The notes beneath the pieces were generated by a model, which was given only the letters and a program-made list of their open reading frames with translations, ran no database searches and had not been told where the DNA came from. Below, in pieces: positions 9,888-23,413 of a DNA stretch of 64,000 bases. This stretch comes from Paenibacillus sp. FSL H3-0469 (GTDB lineage: Bacteria > Bacillota > Bacilli > Paenibacillales > Paenibacillaceae): positions 3,658,001-3,722,000 of the forward strand of contig NZ_CP150302.1 in assembly GCF_038051945.1 (NCBI RefSeq), given 5' to 3'. Both the position numbers and the translations under genes were made by a program. The first letter of the stretch is position 1; each line of letters opens with the position of its first letter.

Positions 9888-12800
9888 TTATTCAGCGGGT
9901 ACCGGCTCCAAAGCTTCTTCATTGCTTTCAGCATTCGGGTCGCTCAGCTTCACATTACGGTAACGATTCATGCCTGTACCTGCAGGAATCAGCTTACCGA
10001 TGATTACATTCTCTTTCAGACCGAGCAGTTTATCCACTTTACCCTTAATAGCTGCATCTGTTAAGACGCGGGTAGTTTCCTGGAAAGATGCCGCAGACAG
10101 GAATGAATCAGTTTCCAGGGAGGCCTTGGTGATCCCGAGCAGAACCGGTTTGGCAACTGCTGGTTCATTTCCGGCAAGAATAGCTTCCTTGTTGGCTGCT
10201 TCATATTCATGAATATCCGCAAATGCACCCGGCAGGAGACTGGTATCTCCGGCATCGATAATACGGATTTTGCGCAGCATCTGCTTGATCATAACTTCAA
10301 TGTGCTTATCATTGATTTCAACGCCCTGGTTACGGTATACACGCTGTACTTCTTGCAGAATGTAGTTCTGTACCCCGCGGATTCCTTTGATACGCAGCAT
10401 TTCTTTAGGGTCAATAGAACCGTCTGTTAACTCATCGCCGGCCTCAATCTCCTGGCCTTCGCTGACACGCAGACGGGAGCCGTAAGTGATGGAATACGTC
10501 TTGGACTCTGCTTCACCCTGGACTTCGATTTCGCGGCGGTCCTTGGTTTCACGAATTTCCTTAACTACCCCGTCAATCTCACTGATTGTAGCCTGCCCTT
10601 TAGGGTTACGGGCTTCAAATAGCTCCTGGATACGCGGCAAACCTTGCGTGATATCGTCTCCGGCTACACCACCGGTATGGAATGTACGCATAGTAAGCTG
10701 TGTTCCTGGTTCACCGATGGATTGTGCGGCAATAATACCGACAGCTTCCCCGATTTCCACGAATTTACCTGTTGCCAGGTTACGTCCGTAGCACTTCTTG
10801 CAGACACCGTGACGGGCACGGCAGCTGAGTACAGAGCGGATCTGCAGCTTGGTAACACCAGCATTCACGATCTCTTCAGCCTTATCCGAGTCAATCAGAT
10901 CGTTACGGTGAACGATGATTTCCTTCGTCTCCGGATGACGGACGGTCTCGAAGGAATAACGGCCTTCAATACGGTCGTAGAGATCCTCAATGACTTCCTT
11001 ACCATCCTGAATCCGGCTAACCATGAAGCCTTTATCAGTACCGCAATCTTCTTCACGGACAATAACATCCTGCGCTACGTCAACCAGACGGCGTGTCAGG
11101 TACCCGGAATCCGCTGTACGCAGCGCTGTATCGGCCAGACCTTTACGCGCTCCGTGAGTAGAGATAAAGTACTCGAGGACGGTTAGGCCTTCACGGAAGT
11201 TCGCTTTGATTGGCAATTCAAAGATCCGGCCCGAAGGTGTTGCCATCAGACCACGCATACCACCAAGCTGGGTGATCTGCGATTTGTTACCACGCGCCTT
11301 GGAGTCGACCATGAGCATGATGGAGTTGAAGCGGTCCATCGATTTAAGCAATACGTTAGTCAGATCATCCTTGGTCTTCGACCAAATCTCGATAACGCGG
11401 TCATACCGCTCATCATTGGTAATCAGACCGCGGCGGTATTGATTCGCAACCACATCAACCTTAGCTTCGGATTCCTTAAGAATGGTAGCTTTTTCCTCAG
11501 GCACGATAACATCCGATACGGCAACCGTAACACCGGAACGTGTAGAGTACGTAAAGCCTAGTTGCTTAATTTTATCCAGAATCACTGAAGTCTTGGTGGT
11601 GTGATACGTCTCAAAGCAGCGGGCGATAATGAGGCCCAGATATTCTTTACCTACAGCACTGGCCTCCGGAGCAGCCATGATCAGTTCGCGGACATCCGCA
11701 CCCTTTTCATAGATAAAGTACTTCTCAGGAGTTCCCTGCAGCAGGTTAGTTTTGGTAGCTTCGTTGATATACGGGAAGCTGCTTGGATAGATTTCGTTGA
11801 AGATAATCTTACCCACAGTCGTGATCAGCAATGCATTCTGCTGCGCTTCTGTGAAGCTGGTTTTTCCCAGAGCCTTAACAGGAATGGCAACACGTGCATG
11901 CAGACCAGCAGTTCCGCGCTGATAAGCAGAGACTGCTTCATTCACGTTACGCAGGATCATCCCGGTACCCTTTTCTTCCTTGTTGTCCATGGTCAGGTAG
12001 AACGTACCAAGGACCATATCCTGAGAAGGGGTAACGACAGGTTTGCCGTCTTTAGGGTTGAGGATGTTACCGGACGCCAGCATGAGAATACGGGCTTCTG
12101 CTTGAGCCTCAGCGGACAGAGGAACGTGTACCGCCATCTGGTCACCGTCAAAGTCGGCATTGTAAGCCGTACATACGAGCGGGTGAAGACGGATTGCGTG
12201 ACCTTCTACCAGAATCGGTTCGAACGCCTGGATACCCAGTCTATGCAGCGTAGGGGCACGGTTCAGCAGAACCGGATGCTCTCTGATTACCTCTTCAAGC
12301 ACATCCCATACTTCAGGACTTACGCGCTCAACCTTACGCTTCGCGCTCTTTATGTTGTGGGCAAGCCCTTTGTTAACCAATTCTTTCATTACAAACGGTT
12401 TGAACAGCTCCAGTGCCATCTTCTTAGGAAGACCGCATTGGTACATCTTCAGGTAAGGTCCTACGACGATAACCGAACGGCCGGAGTAGTCAACACGTTT
12501 ACCGAGCAAGTTCTGGCGGAAACGTCCCTGTTTCCCCTTCAGCATATGGCTAAGCGATTTGAGCGGACGGTTACCTGGTCCTGTTACAGGACGGCCGCGG
12601 CGGCCGTTGTCAATCAGCGCATCTACAGCTTCCTGAAGCATACGTTTCTCATTCTGAACGATAATGTCAGGAGCGCCGAGGTCCAGCAGTCTTTTCAGAC
12701 GGTTGTTCCGGTTAATTACACGGCGGTACAGGTCATTAAGGTCAGACGTAGCAAAACGGCCGCCATCGAGCTGAACCATTGGACGAAGCTCCGGAGGGAT

Positions 12801-13499
12801 AACCGGGAGTACATCCATGATCATCCAGTCAGGCTTGTTGCCGGAGTTGCGGAAGGCCTCAATGACTTCCAGACGTTTGATCGCCCGGTTGCGGCGCTGG
12901 CCCTGAGCGGTACGCAGCTCTTCTTTGAGGAATTCCAGTTCTTTATCGATGTCGATATCCTGAAGCAGCTTTTTGACGGCTTCTGCACCCATGCCGGCCT
13001 GGAATCCGTAGCCGTATTTCTCACGGTAGCTGCGGTATTCTTTCTCGGACAACAGCTGCTTCTTCTCCAGCGGAGTTTCCCCTGGATCAGTTACAACATA
13101 AGATGCAAAGTAGATAATCTCTTCGAGCGATCTAGGAGACATATCCAGCGCCAGACCCATACGGCTTGGAATACCTTTGAAATACCAGATATGAGATACA
13201 GGAGCTGCCAGTTCAATGTGGCCCATACGTTCGCGGCGGACTTTAGCGCGGGTAACTTCCACGCCGCAGCGGTCGCATACTACGCCCTTATACCGGACGC
13301 GTTTGTATTTACCACAGTGACATTCCCAGTCCTTTTGCGGTCCAAAAATACGTTCGCAAAAGAGACCCTCTTTTTCCGGTTTCAATGTACGATAGTTAAT
13401 GGTTTCCGGTTTTTTAACTTCTCCGCGGGACCAAGAACGAATTTTTTCCGGGGAAGCGAGCCCGATTTTCATAAATTCAAAATTGTTAACGTCCAACAA
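9888..13499 (-). CDS. rpoC: DNA-directed RNA polymerase subunit beta'
   Basis: 1203 aa, the largest RNAP subunit. The N-terminal zinc site is C60, C62, C75, C78, and the catalytic Mg-binding NADFDGDQ loop is in the middle of the chain. A second zinc cluster ([11 protein letters not shown]) is in the C-terminal third. The start is TTG at 13499 ([13 protein letters not shown]), 8 nt after AGGAGG; the Bacillus orthologue starts at the same point. It follows rpoB by 113 nt. Confidence 0.98.
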   Translation of the reverse strand: MLDVNNFEFMKIGLASPEKIRSWSRGEVKKPETINYRTLKPEKEGLFCERIFGPQKDWECHCGKYKRVRYKGVVCDRCGVEVTRAKVRRERMGHIELAAPVSHIWYFKGIPSRMGLALDMSPRSLEEIIYFASYVVTDPGETPLEKKQLLSEKEYRSYREKYGYGFQAGMGAEAVKKLLQDIDIDKELEFLKEELRTAQGQRRNRAIKRLEVIEAFRNSGNKPDWMIMDVLPVIPPELRPMVQLDGGRFATSDLNDLYRRVINRNNRLKRLLDLGAPDIIVQNEKRMLQEAVDALIDNGRRGRPVTGPGNRPLKSLSHMLKGKQGRFRQNLLGKRVDYSGRSVIVVGPYLKMYQCGLPKKMALELFKPFVMKELVNKGLAHNIKSAKRKVERVSPEVWDVLEEVIREHPVLLNRAPTLHRLGIQAFEPILVEGHAIRLHPLVCTAYNADFDGDQMAVHVPLSAEAQAEARILMLASGNILNPKDGKPVVTPSQDMVLGTFYLTMDNKEEKGTGMILRNVNEAVSAYQRGTAGLHARVAIPVKALGKTSFTEAQQNALLITTVGKIIFNEIYPSSFPYINEATKTNLLQGTPEKYFIYEKGADVRELIMAAPEASAVGKEYLGLIIARCFETYHTTKTSVILDKIKQLGFTYSTRSGVTVAVSDVIVPEEKATILKESEAKVDVVANQYRRGLITNDERYDRVIEIWSKTKDDLTNVLLKSMDRFNSIMLMVDSKARGNKSQITQLGGMRGLMATPSGRIFELPIKANFREGLTVLEYFISTHGARKGLADTALRTADSGYLTRRLVDVAQDVIVREEDCGTDKGFMVSRIQDGKEVIEDLYDRIEGRYSFETVRHPETKEIIVHRNDLIDSDKAEEIVNAGVTKLQIRSVLSCRARHGVCKKCYGRNLATGKFVEIGEAVGIIAAQSIGEPGTQLTMRTFHTGGVAGDDITQGLPRIQELFEARNPKGQATISEIDGVVKEIRETKDRREIEVQGEAESKTYSITYGSRLRVSEGQEIEAGDELTDGSIDPKEMLRIKGIRGVQNYILQEVQRVYRNQGVEINDKHIEVMIKQMLRKIRIIDAGDTSLLPGAFADIHEYEAANKEAILAGNEPAVAKPVLLGITKASLETDSFLSAASFQETTRVLTDAAIKGKVDKLLGLKENVIIGKLIPAGTGMNRYRNVKLSDPNAESNEEALEPVPAE

Positions 13500-13540
13500 G
13501 GAGCAACCCTCCTTAACCTATATCCTGATTTAGTCCCACA

Positions 13541-13572
13541 GCCCTCTCTTGACACTGAAGTCAACAGAGGGC
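13541..13572 (-). repeat. rpoB-rpoC intercistronic hairpin
   Basis: GCCCTCTcTTGAC (13541-13553) pairs with GTCAAcAGAGGGC (13560-13572), giving 12 pairs with one internal mismatch and a 6-nt loop. No T-run follows, so transcription should continue into rpoC. It may affect mRNA stability or relative expression. Confidence 0.55.
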
Positions 13573-13612
13573 ATGGTCCTTTGTGTAATCAAATTAGTGA
13601 CTTGCTGGTGAA

Positions 13613-17158
<3,546 letters not shown>

Positions 17159-17541
17159 CTTTACTCACCCCTCATGTCTACTCACTTAAAAATTGATTGC
17201 GAACCCTTGTTTGGACCCGTATAATGGAACCATATCACAAGGATTCAGCCATAAATACAGAAAAGCCCCTTATCGAAATCTTTCGAAAAAAGAGCACATC
17301 TATCCACGGCCAAAATACTCCTTATCCAGTAGATTTGCCCAAAACGTGCGTATTATACGTCACCAGGCTACAGTTCATGCGCTATTATCTATTGCCCCGG
17401 CGACCTTCGCCGTGACAGGAACATAGAGAACGGAATTCGCAAAAACCTGCCGTGCGGCATGCGCTTACCGGGCGACAATATATCACTTGACATTTCAGCA
17501 AACTAAAGACATGGAGCCTAGCTTAATACTGACATTTTATA
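17159..17541 (-). promoter_or_regulatory. long 5' leader of rpoB
   Basis: About 380 nt with no gene. It contains a compact hairpin CGGCGAaggTCGCCG (17399-17413). Upstream of that is a short GC stem (TGCC/GGCA) followed by GGTTTTT, a weak terminator-like structure. A TATAAT at about 17350 has no convincing -35. No recognised riboswitch or r-protein leader motif is visible. It may be an attenuation or stability element for rpoBC. Confidence 0.45.
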
Positions 17542-17570
17542 ATAATACCACTGCGGACATCGCATGTCAA
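17542..17570 (-). promoter_or_regulatory. SigA promoter upstream of rpoB
   Basis: Minus strand TTGACA (17570-17565), 17-bp spacer, TATTAT (17547-17542). This is a near-perfect promoter directly after the ybxB-like gene and gives rpoBC its own start, with a predicted TSS near 17535. Confidence 0.8.
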
Positions 17571-17583
17571 TGAGTATTATTAT

Positions 17584-18180
17584 TTATTTCTGAGCTTTTA
17601 AGATTCTATAGCCCTTGTCTTTCCCCACTTCTTCTACCACCGGAAACATACTCTCCAGCTTGGCAACCGCCGACGGCGCACCCTGCTTCTTCTGAATGAC
17701 AACCCACAGACAACCGCCCTCATTCAAATGCTCATACGCCTGTTCAAAAATCGCATGCACTACGGCCTTACCGGCGCGGATCGGCGGGTTGGTTAGAATC
17801 ACATCGAAGGTCTGCCCCTCTACTACCGATAGCACATCACTTTCCATCACCGTAACATTGCGGATTCCATTATGCTGCGCATTCTCGCGGGCAAGCTCTA
17901 CCGCACGGCTGTTGATATCAATCATCGTCACATGTCCCTTGGAAGCGAGATACGCCGCACTAATCCCTATAGGCCCGTAACCACAGCCCACGTCCAGTAC
18001 CTTCGCATCCTCCGGAATTTCCATCGCCTCAATCAGAACACGACTGCCATGATCAATATCCCCTTTAGAAAACACACCGGCGTCGCTGGTAAAGCGGAGG
18101 CGTTTGCCTCTCAGCTCCGTATCGATGCTCCGTCTGTCATGACGCGCTTCCGGCTGCTGCGAGTAATAATGCTGCGACAT
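17584..18180 (-). CDS. class I SAM-dependent methyltransferase (YbxB/RsmC-like)
   Basis: 198 aa with a Rossmann methyltransferase fold. The SAM-binding motif is VLDVGCGYGPIG (about 61-72), and the NPPIR motif near residue 130 matches the N/D-PP-Y/F signature of enzymes that methylate exocyclic amines, such as the 16S rRNA G1207 methyltransferase RsmC. In B. subtilis ybxB lies between rplL and rpoB, as here. ATG at 18180 has GGGAGG upstream; earlier in-frame ATGs lack one. The substrate is not proven. Confidence 0.85.
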   Translation of the reverse strand: MSQHYYSQQPEARHDRRSIDTELRGKRLRFTSDAGVFSKGDIDHGSRVLIEAMEIPEDAKVLDVGCGYGPIGISAAYLASKGHVTMIDINSRAVELARENAQHNGIRNVTVMESDVLSVVEGQTFDVILTNPPIRAGKAVVHAIFEQAYEHLNEGGCLWVVIQKKQGAPSAVAKLESMFPVVEEVGKDKGYRILKAQK

Positions 18181-18233
18181 ACCATCCTCCCTTTCACGTT
18201 GAACTACAAATACCTGCAAGGCTCCCTTATAGA

Positions 18234-18265
18234 GCAACCCCCTTGAACAAGTTCAAGGGGGTTGC
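18234..18265 (-). repeat. perfect 15-bp stem-loop between rplL and the methyltransferase
   Basis: GCAACCCCCTTGAAC (18234-18248) and GTTCAAGGGGGTTGC (18251-18265) pair without mismatch around a 2-nt centre. On the minus strand the sequence after the stem is TCTATAAGG, so the U-tract of an intrinsic terminator is missing. It probably marks the 3' end or a processing site of the abundant rplJL message. Confidence 0.7.
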
Positions 18266-18316
18266 AGGAACCGGAGAGAATAACTTCTGCTCCGGGGCAG
18301 TACCTATTGAATCAAC

Positions 18317-18676
18317 TTATTTTACTTCTACAGCTGCGCCTGCTTCTTCCAATTTTGCTTTGGTAGCTTCGGCTTCTTCTTTGCTTACTTTTTCTTTGAT
18401 TGCTTTTGGAGCGTTATCTACAACTTCTTTAGCTTCTTTCAAGCCAAGACCTGTGATTTCGCGAACGATTTTGATTACGTTGATTTTGGAAGCGCCAGCG
18501 CTTGTCAAAATTACGTCGAATTCGGACTGTTCAGCTTCAACAGCTGCTACAGCGCCGCCAGCTGCTACTGGAGCTGCTGCAGTTACGCCGAATTCTTCTT
18601 CGATTGCTTTTACCAGGTCGTTCAGTTCCAGTACGCTCATGCCTTTAATTTCTTCTAAGATTGTTTCTTTGCTCAT
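18317..18676 (-). CDS. rplL: 50S ribosomal protein L7/L12
   Basis: 119 aa acidic stalk protein that recruits translation GTPases. It has an N-terminal dimerisation region, an Ala/Gly-rich hinge (about 33-50) and a globular C-terminal domain with KTEVK-type helices ([18 protein letters not shown]). ATG 18676 follows GGAGG. It lies 63 nt after rplJ. Confidence 0.98.
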   Translation of the reverse strand: MSKETILEEIKGMSVLELNDLVKAIEEEFGVTAAAPVAAGGAVAAVEAEQSEFDVILTSAGASKINVIKIVREITGLGLKEAKEVVDNAPKAIKEKVSKEEAEATKAKLEEAGAAVEVK

Positions 18677-18739
18677 GATTGAACCTCCATTATATTTGAA
18701 TTGGTTTGTGGTCTTGATTATGAAACCAGAAGCAAAGGC

Positions 18740-19243
18740 TTACGCGCTTTGTTCTTCTTTCTCAGCAACAGCTTTAACTGCAAGCGCGAAGTTGCGCATT
18801 GGAGCTTGAAGCACGCTAAGCAGCATGGAGAGCAAACCATCGCGGGATGGCAGTTCAGCCAGTGCTTTCAGTTGGTCCGCATCGATAACTTTACCTTCTA
18901 CAACGCCGCCTTTCAGTTTCAAAGCGTCGTTCTTCTTAGCGAAGTCATTTAGAATCTTAGCTGCTACTACCGCATCAGTCTCGCTGAATGCGATCGCTGT
19001 AGGACCAGTTAGGACAGCGTCCAGATCAGTCAGCTCAGCTGCCGCAGTTGCACGGCGAAGCAATGTGTTCTTCAGGACTTGGAACTCAACGCCAGCTTCA
19101 CGAAGCTGCTTACGCAGTTCAGTCACTTGCGATACGTTCAATCCGCGGTAGTCTGCAACAACAGTGGAGACACTGTTCTGCAGTTTGCTAGTAACAACAT
19201 CAACCGCATCCTGTTTTGCTTGGATTACTTTTGCATTTGCCAA
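18740..19243 (-). CDS. rplJ: 50S ribosomal protein L10
   Basis: 167 aa. L10 anchors the L7/L12 stalk and binds its own mRNA leader. The N-terminal RNA-binding domain ([13 protein letters not shown] near 33-45) and the C-terminal L12-binding helix are present. The start is TTG at 19243, 9 nt after AGGAGG. Upstream is the L10 leader with its attenuator (19321-19346). Confidence 0.98.
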   Translation of the reverse strand: MANAKVIQAKQDAVDVVTSKLQNSVSTVVADYRGLNVSQVTELRKQLREAGVEFQVLKNTLLRRATAAAELTDLDAVLTGPTAIAFSETDAVVAAKILNDFAKKNDALKLKGGVVEGKVIDADQLKALAELPSRDGLLSMLLSVLQAPMRNFALAVKAVAEKEEQSA

Positions 19244-19320
19244 TTGTATACACCTCCTGAAAATTTATGTCACGGCGATTCTTCCGGAGAAACCGCGCCG
19301 TTCCTACGCAGGCATTAGAA

Positions 19321-19346
19321 AAGCCTCCGCAGATTCACGAAGGCTT
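19321..19346 (-). terminator. attenuator terminator in the L10 leader
   Basis: On the minus strand AAGCCTTCG and CGGAGGCTT form a 9-bp stem followed by TTTTCT, about 80 nt before rplJ. Together with the upstream L10-binding motif this is the terminator of the autogenous L10 switch. Confidence 0.8.
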
Positions 19347-19520
19347 GATAAAACGGAAAGTTAATCAGGCGAGCCTGGCACTTTTTGTTTCTATCACAAC
19401 ACCTCGGTAGGAAATTAAGCCCTACGGCACCTACTGTCTACGGTAAGCATATTCACATTTAAGATTGATCACCTTAATGTTCACAACTGTTATAGACTAT
19501 CAAAGATTACTCTAGGAGTC
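19347..19520 (-). ncRNA. ribosomal protein L10 leader (cis-regulatory RNA)
   Basis: The leader contains GTAGACAGTAGGTGCCGT and GGCTTAATTTCCTACCGAGGTG, the conserved core of the L10 leader family that binds L10(L12)4. Excess complex is known to favour the downstream terminator in Bacillota. A promoter-like TTGACT followed by TAGTCTATAAC lies at about 19490-19517, so rplJL can start here independently of rplKA. Confidence 0.75.
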
Positions 19521-19529
19521 AACCTTTAA

Positions 19530-20222
19530 TTATCTGAAAGCAGCTGCGTTCACACGAGCACTAGGTCCCATTGTGGACGAAATAGCGATGCCTTTAAGGT
19601 ATACACCTTTGGCAGCAGCCGGTTTCGCACGGTTCAGAGCGTCCATAAGAGCTTTAAGGTTCTCGTTCAATTGTTCAGCGTTGAAAGACACTTTGCCGAT
19701 TGGCGCGTGAATTTGGCCCGCTTTGTCAAGACGGTATTCGATCTTACCAGCTTTGATTTCTTGAACAGCCTTGGTAACGTCGAAAGTAACTGTACCTGCT
19801 TTAGGGTTAGGCATGAGACCTTTACCACCGAGCAGACGACCCAGTTTACCGACTTCACTCATCATGTCAGGTGTAGCTACGCAGACGTCGAATTCGAACC
19901 AGCCCTGTTGAATCTTGTTGATCATGTCAGCATCACCAACAAAATCAGCGCCAGCAGCTTCCGCTTCCTTCGCTTTTTCACCTTTTGCAAATACAAGCAC
20001 GCGTTGTGTTTTGCCTGTGCCGTGAGGCAGGACAACAACACCACGAACTGCCTGGTCTTGTTTACGCGGGTCTACACCCAGACGAACTGCTGCTTCAACG
20101 GTTTCGTCGAATTTGGCAGTTGCCGCCTTTTTCACAAGCTCTACAGCTTCTGAAGGCTCGTAAGTCGCTTCGCTGTTGATCAGCTTCGCGGATTCTTGGT
20201 ACTTCTTACCATGTTTAGCCAT
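19530..20222 (-). CDS. rplA: 50S ribosomal protein L1
   Basis: 230 aa. It forms the mobile L1 stalk at the E site. [15 protein letters not shown] starts at ATG 20222 after AAGGAGGAAC; the 14 upstream codons have no family match. The conserved TMGPSARVN tail is present. It follows rplK by 80 nt. Confidence 0.98.
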   Translation of the reverse strand: MAKHGKKYQESAKLINSEATYEPSEAVELVKKAATAKFDETVEAAVRLGVDPRKQDQAVRGVVVLPHGTGKTQRVLVFAKGEKAKEAEAAGADFVGDADMINKIQQGWFEFDVCVATPDMMSEVGKLGRLLGGKGLMPNPKAGTVTFDVTKAVQEIKAGKIEYRLDKAGQIHAPIGKVSFNAEQLNENLKALMDALNRAKPAAAKGVYLKGIAISSTMGPSARVNAAAFR

Positions 20223-20302
20223 GAAATGTTCCTCCTTTGTGGTATTAGCGGAAATTCCTCCCACATATTGCGGTCATGAATGACCGGTTCATCGAATACA
20301 TA

Positions 20303-20728
20303 TTAGTCTTCGATTGTGATTCCCATACTGCGGGCAGTACCTTCAACCATACGCATTGCAGCTTCAACAGATGCAGCGTTCAGATCGGGCATTTTGGTTT
20401 CAGCGATTTCACGAACCGCTGCGCGGCCCAGCTTCGCTACCTTTTTCTTGTTTGGTTCGCCGGAGCCTTTTTCTACTTTTGCAGCGATGCGAAGCAGAAC
20501 AGCAGCCGGAGGAGTTTTGGTGATGAAGGTAAACGAACGGTCTTCAAACACTGTAATTTCAACCGGGATGATTAGACCAGCCTGGTCGGCAGTACGAGCG
20601 TTGAATTCCTTACAGAATGCCATGATGTTGACACCCGCTTGACCTAACGCCGGACCTACTGGAGGCGCTGGATTCGCTTTCCCTGCAGGAATCTGCAGTT
20701 TCACCATTTTAATAACTTTTTTAGCCAT
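20303..20728 (-). CDS. rplK: 50S ribosomal protein L11
   Basis: 141 aa. It binds the GTPase-associated centre of 23S rRNA and is needed for RelA activation; it is also the thiostrepton target site. The Pro-rich segment [18 protein letters not shown] (about 11-28) and the C-terminal GTARSMG are typical. ATG 20728 follows AAGGAGG. The frame is open upstream but without similarity. Confidence 0.98.
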   Translation of the reverse strand: MAKKVIKMVKLQIPAGKANPAPPVGPALGQAGVNIMAFCKEFNARTADQAGLIIPVEITVFEDRSFTFITKTPPAAVLLRIAAKVEKGSGEPNKKKVAKLGRAAVREIAETKMPDLNAASVEAAMRMVEGTARSMGITIED

Positions 20729-20803
20729 GAGTGACACCTCCTTGCGTAAATAGTGGTATTCGAATGCTAAGCAGCATTCTCCCACAAGAAACCCTTGTGC
20801 TTG

Positions 20804-21337
20804 TTATATCTTCTCCACTTGAGTGAAATCCAACTCCAGCGGGGTTTCCCGTCCAAACATGTTGACATGCACCTTGATCTTGCTTTTGTCAGCCAAAATT
20901 TCTTCCACAGAGCCCACAAAATTCGCAAATGGACCGACCATAATACGTACGGATTCCTTAATTTCGAAATCAATCTTCGCTTTAGGTTCAACCATGCCCA
21001 TATGCTTCAGAATCTGTTCAACCTCTTCGGGTAGCAGAGCGGTAGGCTTAGAGCCCGAACCAGTTGAACCGACAAATCCGGTAACGCCCGGCGTATTGCG
21101 GACAACATACCAAGAATCATCAGTCTGAACCATTTCCACCAAAACGTAACCAGGGTAAACTTTACGCATGACAGTTTTTTTCTTGCCATCCTTGTTTACC
21201 AGCTCTTCTTCCATAGGAACAAGAACGCGGAATATTTTGTCTTCCATGCCCATGGACTCAACGCGTTTTTCCAAATTGGCCTTGACCTTATTCTCATACC
21301 CGGAATAGGTATGAACAACATACCATCTTTTTTCCAT
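20804..21337 (-). CDS. nusG: transcription termination/antitermination factor NusG
   Basis: 177 aa with an N-terminal NGN domain (KRWYVVHTYSGYE) and a C-terminal KOW domain (VGPFANFVGSVEEI near 125). It binds RNAP and links it to S10 or Rho. Located after secE as in most bacteria; ATG 21337 follows an AGGT-type weak site. Confidence 0.97.
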   Translation of the reverse strand: MEKRWYVVHTYSGYENKVKANLEKRVESMGMEDKIFRVLVPMEEELVNKDGKKKTVMRKVYPGYVLVEMVQTDDSWYVVRNTPGVTGFVGSTGSGSKPTALLPEEVEQILKHMGMVEPKAKIDFEIKESVRIMVGPFANFVGSVEEILADKSKIKVHVNMFGRETPLELDFTQVEKI

Positions 21338-21358
21338 ATCAAGCCACCTGGGACCTCT

Positions 21359-21550
21359 CTAAATAATCGCTTCAATCACAGCGGAAATACCGATGTCCAG
21401 AACCCAGAAGTAAAGAGAAATAACTACAATTGTACCGAGAACGATCAATGTATAGTTCTTCAATTCTTTACGGCTAGGCCAGCGAACCTTTTTGAGTTCA
21501 CTCCAGCTCTCAGTGAAAAAGGAAAACAAAGACTTGAAACTACGTTTCAC
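21359..21550 (-). CDS. secE: preprotein translocase subunit SecE
   Basis: 63 aa, the short single-span form typical of Bacillota. An amphipathic segment ELKKVRWPSRKEL (about 18-30) precedes one transmembrane helix. Together with SecY and SecG it forms the translocon. GTG start at 21550 after GGAGG. Confidence 0.95.
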   Translation of the reverse strand: MKRSFKSLFSFFTESWSELKKVRWPSRKELKNYTLIVLGTIVVISLYFWVLDIGISAVIEAII

Positions 21551-21571
21551 GCCGACTACACCTCCAAAAGA

Positions 21572-21721
21572 CTATCTGGTTTCGCGATGAGGAGTTTGCT
21601 CGTTACAGAACTTGCAAAATTTCTTCATCTCCAAGCGGTCGGGGTGATTTCGCTTGTTTTTGGTTGTTGCATAGTTTCTTTGTTTGCAACTTGTACAAGC
21701 CAAAGTGATAATTACCCGCAT
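21572..21721 (-). CDS. rpmG: 50S ribosomal protein L33
   Basis: 49 aa. Translation gives [20 protein letters not shown] and a second cysteine pair ([12 protein letters not shown]), so this is the zinc-binding C+ form with two CxxC motifs. It is first in rpmG-secE-nusG, as in Bacillus. ATG 21721 is preceded by GGGAGGTGCACATC. Confidence 0.95.
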   Translation of the reverse strand: MRVIITLACTSCKQRNYATTKNKRNHPDRLEMKKFCKFCNEQTPHRETR

Positions 21722-21816
21722 GATGTGCACCTCCCGAAGACGTACTTCTAATCATCAAATTAGAAGACGTAGATATTGATTCAAAAAAAAGCCGCGAATT
21801 TAGGCCTACCTAAAAC

Positions 21817-21846
21817 ACTTTAGCATAATATCAATGTCTGTGTCAA
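21817..21846 (-). promoter_or_regulatory. promoter of rpmG-secE-nusG
   Basis: Minus strand TTGACA (21846-21841), 18-bp spacer and TAAAGT (21822-21817). It lies about 100 nt before rpmG. A poly-A/T hairpin region follows (21780-21800). The rest of the 362-nt interval to sigH contains only the sigH terminator. Confidence 0.6.
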
Positions 21847-22041
21847 CGAAAGTTTCCCCCATCGCACTGGGTAATTCCGGGTGCTGTAGCCTTATGCCAT
21901 AAGTCATCTTTGATCCTGCTTCTTCCTTTGCCACTAGCTGTCTTCCATAATCATTATGCTGCAATTCGCTTGTGTATAAACCTGCCATCCACCAACGCTT
22001 CGCCTATCGCAAATTCGCCGTATCTAAATCTAGCGGACACT

Positions 22042-22068
22042 AAAAAAAGACTCGAGTTCCGAGCCTTC
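22042..22068 (-). terminator. terminator after sigH
   Basis: Minus strand AAGGCTCGgaactCGAGTCTT followed by a run of T. The stem has one G-U pair. It ends the long cysE-to-sigH transcription unit. Confidence 0.8.
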
Positions 22069-22083
22069 CTAGTCATTATATCA

Positions 22084-22728
22084 TTAATTGTCACGCACTT
22101 CCAGATATCTTTCCAATTTACGTTTCACTCGCTGCAAAGCATTGTCAATGGACTTCACATGCCGCTTCAAATCCTCGGCAATCTCCTGATAGGAACGTCC
22201 GTCCAGATAGAGCATCAGAACCTTGCGCTCCAGATCACTCAGAATCTCGGCCATCTTATCTTCCAGTCCGATGAACTCCTCCTGGTTGATAATCAGCTCT
22301 TCCGGGTCCAGCACCTGACTTCCGCATATCACATCCATCAATGTCCGGTCGGAGTCCTCATCATAGATGGGCTTGTCTAACGAGACATATGAATTAAGCG
22401 GGATATGCTTCTGGCGGGTAGCGGTCTTAATGGCGGTTATAATCTGACGGGTAATGCACAGCTCGGCAAAGGCCTTGAACGATGACAGCTTGTCACCCTT
22501 GAAGTCACGGATGGCCTTGTATAAGCCAATCATGCCTTCCTGCACAATGTCTTCACGATCTGCCCCGATCAAAAAATAGGAACGAGCCTTGGCACGCACA
22601 AAATTACGGTACTTGTTAATTAAATGCTCCAATGCGCCACTGTCGCCACCACGGAAGATCTCGACAATTTCTTCATCACTTATGAAATCATACTCGGACA
22701 GCATTAATTCCTTGAGGTCGACACTCAC
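22084..22728 (-). CDS. sigH: RNA polymerase sigma factor SigH
   Basis: 214 aa, close to B. subtilis SigH (218 aa). Region 2 contains FRGGDSGALEHLINKYRNF and the ADREDIVQEGMIGLYKAIRDFK core; region 4 has SYQEIAEDLKRHVKSIDNALQR. SigH controls the transition to stationary phase and early sporulation. The GTG at 22728 follows GGGGGATTCTTG; an ATG at 22761 has no site. Own promoter at 22786-22815. Downstream of rae1 as in Bacillus. Confidence 0.95.
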   Translation of the reverse strand: MSVDLKELMLSEYDFISDEEIVEIFRGGDSGALEHLINKYRNFVRAKARSYFLIGADREDIVQEGMIGLYKAIRDFKGDKLSSFKAFAELCITRQIITAIKTATRQKHIPLNSYVSLDKPIYDEDSDRTLMDVICGSQVLDPEELIINQEEFIGLEDKMAEILSDLERKVLMLYLDGRSYQEIAEDLKRHVKSIDNALQRVKRKLERYLEVRDN

Positions 22729-22785
22729 CAAGAATCCCCCCGGCTGCAACGCAAGACACATCGTTACTTCTCGAAATATAGGAAC

Positions 22786-22815
22786 AGTATATATTATGTT
22801 ACCTTACACCGTCAA
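22786..22815 (-). promoter_or_regulatory. promoter upstream of sigH
   Basis: Minus strand TTGACG (22815-22810), 18-bp spacer, TATACT (22791-22786). A SigA-type promoter in the rae1-sigH gap, about 60 nt before the GTG start. It lets sigH be expressed apart from the upstream operon. Confidence 0.7.
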
Positions 22816-22889
22816 CCGGATTTGTCCAAAAACAATCTTCAATAACATATTATGTCATTTTGTTGCAGGGGGCAACTGCTATTCCTGTC

Positions 22890-23411
22890 CTACTGTCTGC
22901 GCCAGTCCTCCAGCCGTTTACGCGTCTCCGGCGGCAGCTTGTCTTCCAGCGAGTGACGGGTCCCGCTCACGCTTCCCGGCTCAATGGCCTTCTTCACCTG
23001 CTTCTGGCTCTCCTCAATTTCAAGCCTAAGTTCCCTGGCCGAAATCCGGAGTGCGCCCTGGGCAAAAACGACATGCTGCTCCACAAAATCGCTGGTGGCT
23101 ACCGAGATCTGTCTGCGGCGGTGCGTGAATTCCCCAACGAGCCGTTCGATGCATTCATCTGCCGTTTCCTTCTCCTTGGTGAAGAAGACCTGGATTTTCC
23201 CTTGTTCAAACGATCTGCCCAGTCCCGGCACACGGTAAGCATCGAACACAGCAATGACGCGCAGCCCGGAGAATGCCTGATAATCGGCCAGCATATCGAG
23301 CAGCCGGTCGCGTGCCCCCTGCATACCGGTCTGCGACAATGCCGCAAGCTCCGGCCAGCCGCCGATCATGTTGTATCCGTCCACGAGCAGGATATCGCGC
23401 CAGTCTGCCAT
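22890..23411 (-). CDS. rae1: ribosome-associated endoribonuclease Rae1 (YacP, NYN domain)
   Basis: 173 aa of the NYN/PIN-like fold. N-terminal ILLVDGYNMIGGW and central VIAVFDAYRV carry the acidic residues expected at the active site, and SVATSDFVEQ is the third conserved block. In B. subtilis Rae1 cleaves mRNA in the ribosomal A site. It follows rlmB with a 2-nt gap and precedes sigH, the Bacillus order. Confidence 0.9.
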   Translation of the reverse strand: MADWRDILLVDGYNMIGGWPELAALSQTGMQGARDRLLDMLADYQAFSGLRVIAVFDAYRVPGLGRSFEQGKIQVFFTKEKETADECIERLVGEFTHRRRQISVATSDFVEQHVVFAQGALRISARELRLEIEESQKQVKKAIEPGSVSGTRHSLEDKLPPETRKRLEDWRRQ

Positions 23412-23413
23412 AG

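Noticed and set aside
21806..21988. 60-codon minus-strand open frame between rpmG and sigH
   Set aside because: It overlaps the rpmG promoter, has no ribosome binding site and no recognisable sequence.
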